Shown: piece after piece, positions 4,214-5,903 of the stretch
How the letters are laid out: each line of letters opens with the position of its first letter
Position numbering within the stretch: position 1 is the stretch's first letter
Notes under the pieces: generated by a model
The model's database searches: none
What the model saw: only the letters and a program-made list of their open reading frames with translations
Told to the model about the DNA's origin: nothing
Origin: an uncultured bacterium
Lineage (GTDB): Bacteria > Patescibacteriota > Minisyncoccia > Phycocordibacterales > UBA9973
DNA length: 5,903 nucleotides
Direction of reading: 5' to 3'
NCBI GenBank assembly: GCA_903869975.1
Contig: CAIQBF010000071.1
Location: 1 to 5,903 of the forward strand
Made by a program: the position numbers and the translations under genes

Positions 4214-5903
4214 ATCTAAAGAAGAAAAGGGGAAGAAGCTTACGCTTGGCGATGCCTTTCGAAACCTAAAGCCGCTGCTCGCTGATGAGACTAAGGCTCT
4301 GATCGCTGCGTTTATAGCGATCGCGCTGACGTCTGCTGCAAACCTGCTTGGGCCGTATTTCATTGCGCGCACAATTGACACCTATATTGCAACCAAAAAT
4401 TTTCATGGGGTGCTCATAAATTCAGGAATATTACTTGGAGTATTTACTCTTGGGGCTGGGGCGCAATATTTACAGACAAAATCCATGGGGGGTGTTGGTC
4501 GCCGTGTCCTTTTCAAACTACGCAATTCTATTTTTGCAAAGCTTCAGTCTCTACCGGTTGCATTTTTCAATGCAAATAAGTCTGGTGATCTTATCTCTCG
4601 TATCAATAACGACACAGATAAGCTCAATCAGTTTTTCTCCCAGGCGCTCATGCAATTTGTGGGGAACTTCTTCATTATGCTTGGTGCCGGTATCTTTCTC
4701 GTTGCACTTGATGTAAGACTTGGTGCGGCCTCACTTATTCCAGCGGCTGTTGTGATTATTACGACGCAGATACTGTCTCCATGGATCAAGCGCGCGAGTA
4801 CGAAGAGCCTCCAGTCACTTGGCGGGATGAGTGCTGAAATTCAGGAATCGCTGGCAAACTTCAAAGTAGTTGTGGCTTTCAACCGTCTCGATTTTTTTCG
4901 CACTAAATTCGGCGAAGCAAACCAGGAAAATTACAATGCGTCCGTCAGATCGGGTGTCGCAAGTAATATTCTTGTACCGCTTTATGGCGTGGCATCGACC
5001 ACGGCACAGATTATTGTGCTTGCATACGGTATTACGCTTATCTCGAACGGTATGCTTACGACAGGCTTGCTCGTTGGGTTCATTCTCTATGTCAACAATT
5101 TTTATACGCCACTTCGCCAGCTTGCTTCAATTTGGGCTACGCTTCAGCTTGCGATGAGTTCGCTTGAACGTATTTCGGAGGTGCTTGATCTCGAGACTTC
5201 TATCAAGGTAGTCGCGAGCGAAAAGAGTACTCATGTGCCAGGAATTCTTTCGTTTGATCACGTGTTTTTTGGATACAGCGAAGGCCGCGATATCTTGCGT
5301 GATATTAGCTTCACTCTTGAAAAGGGGAAGACCTATGCGCTTGTGGGGCCGACGGGTGGCGGTAAGACGACGGCTGCTTCTATCATGGCTCGACTGTATG
5401 ATCCGACTATGGGTACGGTATATCTCGATGGCCGTGATATTCGCGCCTATGAACCCGTAGAACGTGCTCAAAAAATCGGATTTATTTTACAGGAGCCGTT
5501 TTTGTTTACTGGTACCGTTGCCGAGAATATTCTCTATGGTAATGATGCATATGCGGGGTATACGAGCGAGCAGCTCTTTGCAATTTTGAAAAAGGACGGA
5601 CTGGATGCGCTTCTTGTGCGTTTTGAGAGTGGGCTCGATACCAAGGTTGGTGCTTCGGATTCGATAAGCCTCGGACAGAAGCAGCTTATCGCCTTTATGC
5701 GCGCCGTGCTGCGCAAGCCCGAGATTCTTATTCTCGACGAGGCCACAGCCAATATTGACACCGTTACCGAGCAGATGCTTGAGGAGATACTTGCGAAATT
5801 GCCGAAAGAGACGACAAAGGTTATCATCGCGCACCGCCTCAATACGATACAGAATGCGGACGATATCTTCTTTGTGAATAGCGGGGAAGTGACGGAGGCT
5901 GGA
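4197..5903 (+). CDS. ABC exporter half-transporter, catalytic-site subunit (TM288/BmrD-like), 3' end cut by window
   Basis: An uninterrupted frame of 569 residues runs from the ATG at 4197 to the window edge; perhaps 15-35 C-terminal residues are missing. Membrane helices lie near 33-55, 71-93, 151-171, 173-193, 254-283 and 285-305. The ATPase domain begins near 350, with A-loop Tyr360, Walker A GPTGGGKT (384-391), Q-loop Gln432, Walker B ILILDE (510-515) with catalytic Glu515, D-loop ANID and switch His546 (IIAHRLNT). The signature is degraded to ISLGQ (490-494). So this chain supplies Walker A, Glu and His for the working ATP site and relies on the partner's LSGGQ, while its own poor signature faces the partner's degenerate site. 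That matches the TM288 role in heterodimeric exporters. The first 20 residues are strongly basic (KLKSKEEKGKK). The start overlaps the upstream gene's end by 17 bases with only a weak AAGAAAG upstream, so translational coupling, which would help equal subunit supply, is likely. Confidence 0.95.
   Translation, partial: MNYKLKSKEEKGKKLTLGDAFRNLKPLLADETKALIAAFIAIALTSAANLLGPYFIARTIDTYIATKNFHGVLINSGILLGVFTLGAGAQYLQTKSMGGVGRRVLFKLRNSIFAKLQSLPVAFFNANKSGDLISRINNDTDKLNQFFSQALMQFVGNFFIMLGAGIFLVALDVRLGAASLIPAAVVIITTQILSPWIKRASTKSLQSLGGMSAEIQESLANFKVVVAFNRLDFFRTKFGEANQENYNASVRSGVASNILVPLYGVASTTAQIIVLAYGITLISNGMLTTGLLVGFILYVNNFYTPLRQLASIWATLQLAMSSLERISEVLDLETSIKVVASEKSTHVPGILSFDHVFFGYSEGRDILRDISFTLEKGKTYALVGPTGGGKTTAASIMARLYDPTMGTVYLDGRDIRAYEPVERAQKIGFILQEPFLFTGTVAENILYGNDAYAGYTSEQLFAILKKDGLDALLVRFESGLDTKVGASDSISLGQKQLIAFMRAVLRKPEILILDEATANIDTVTEQMLEEILAKLPKETTKVIIAHRLNTIQNADDIFFVNSGEVTEAG

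Noticed and set aside
4435..5157. Plus-strand frames at 4435-4716 and 4870-5157 and minus-strand frames beyond 5127
   Set aside because: All lie inside the second ABC gene, whose frame runs uninterrupted from 4197 to the window end with full ABC motifs. They are out-of-frame shadows.
1..5903. tRNA, rRNA, CRISPR, insertion sequence or phage attachment features
   Set aside because: I saw no cloverleaf-like segment, spaced direct repeats, transposase motifs or terminal inverted repeats; nearly all bases are accounted for by the five genes and the divergent control region.

Overview
The window holds five protein genes arranged around one divergent intergenic control region, with no RNA gene, CRISPR array or mobile element that I can support. 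The minus strand, read from about 2366 down to 1, carries a PadR-family repressor, then (3 bases later) a large membrane protein with a HAAS-like N-terminus, a PspC domain and a C-terminal GIN/DUF2807-like beta-repeat region, then (45 bases later) the start of an S4-domain pseudouridine synthase of the RsuA/RluB/RluF type that is cut by the window edge. The plus strand, from 2474 to the right edge, carries two ABC exporter half-transporters that overlap by 17 bases; the second is cut by the right edge.

Functionally there are two halves. The padR-pspC pair looks like a self-regulated envelope-sensing cassette: a small winged-helix repressor next to a membrane protein whose N-terminus resembles PadR-associated HAAS modules. 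The ABC pair looks like one asymmetric heterodimeric exporter of the TM287/TM288 (BmrCD-like) class. The first subunit has a degenerate ATP site (Asp for the catalytic Glu, Gln for the switch His) but a perfect LSGGQ signature. The second has the catalytic Glu and His but a degraded signature (ISLGQ). The two chains therefore complement each other. The 107-base gap between the halves contains two back-to-back promoter candidates and two dyads that cover the -10/RBS and -35 of the padR promoter, so the repressor probably controls its own operon and might also affect the exporter.

The organism is a bacterium. Genes are tightly packed, Shine-Dalgarno sites are weak or absent at most starts, two promoters would give leaderless or nearly leaderless mRNAs, and this gene mix is common in candidate phyla radiation (Patescibacteria/Parcubacteria-like) genomes. 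That assignment is an inference with modest confidence; no taxonomic marker gene is present. The standard genetic code fits: the three complete genes all end in TAA, and no internal TGA needs recoding.

No stretch over 300 bases lacks a gene. The parts I consider most worth a second look are the HAAS-PspC-GIN fusion with its seven-fold Asn-(Ala/Gly)-Ser ladder, the dyads in the divergent intergenic region, and the leaderless promoter architecture.
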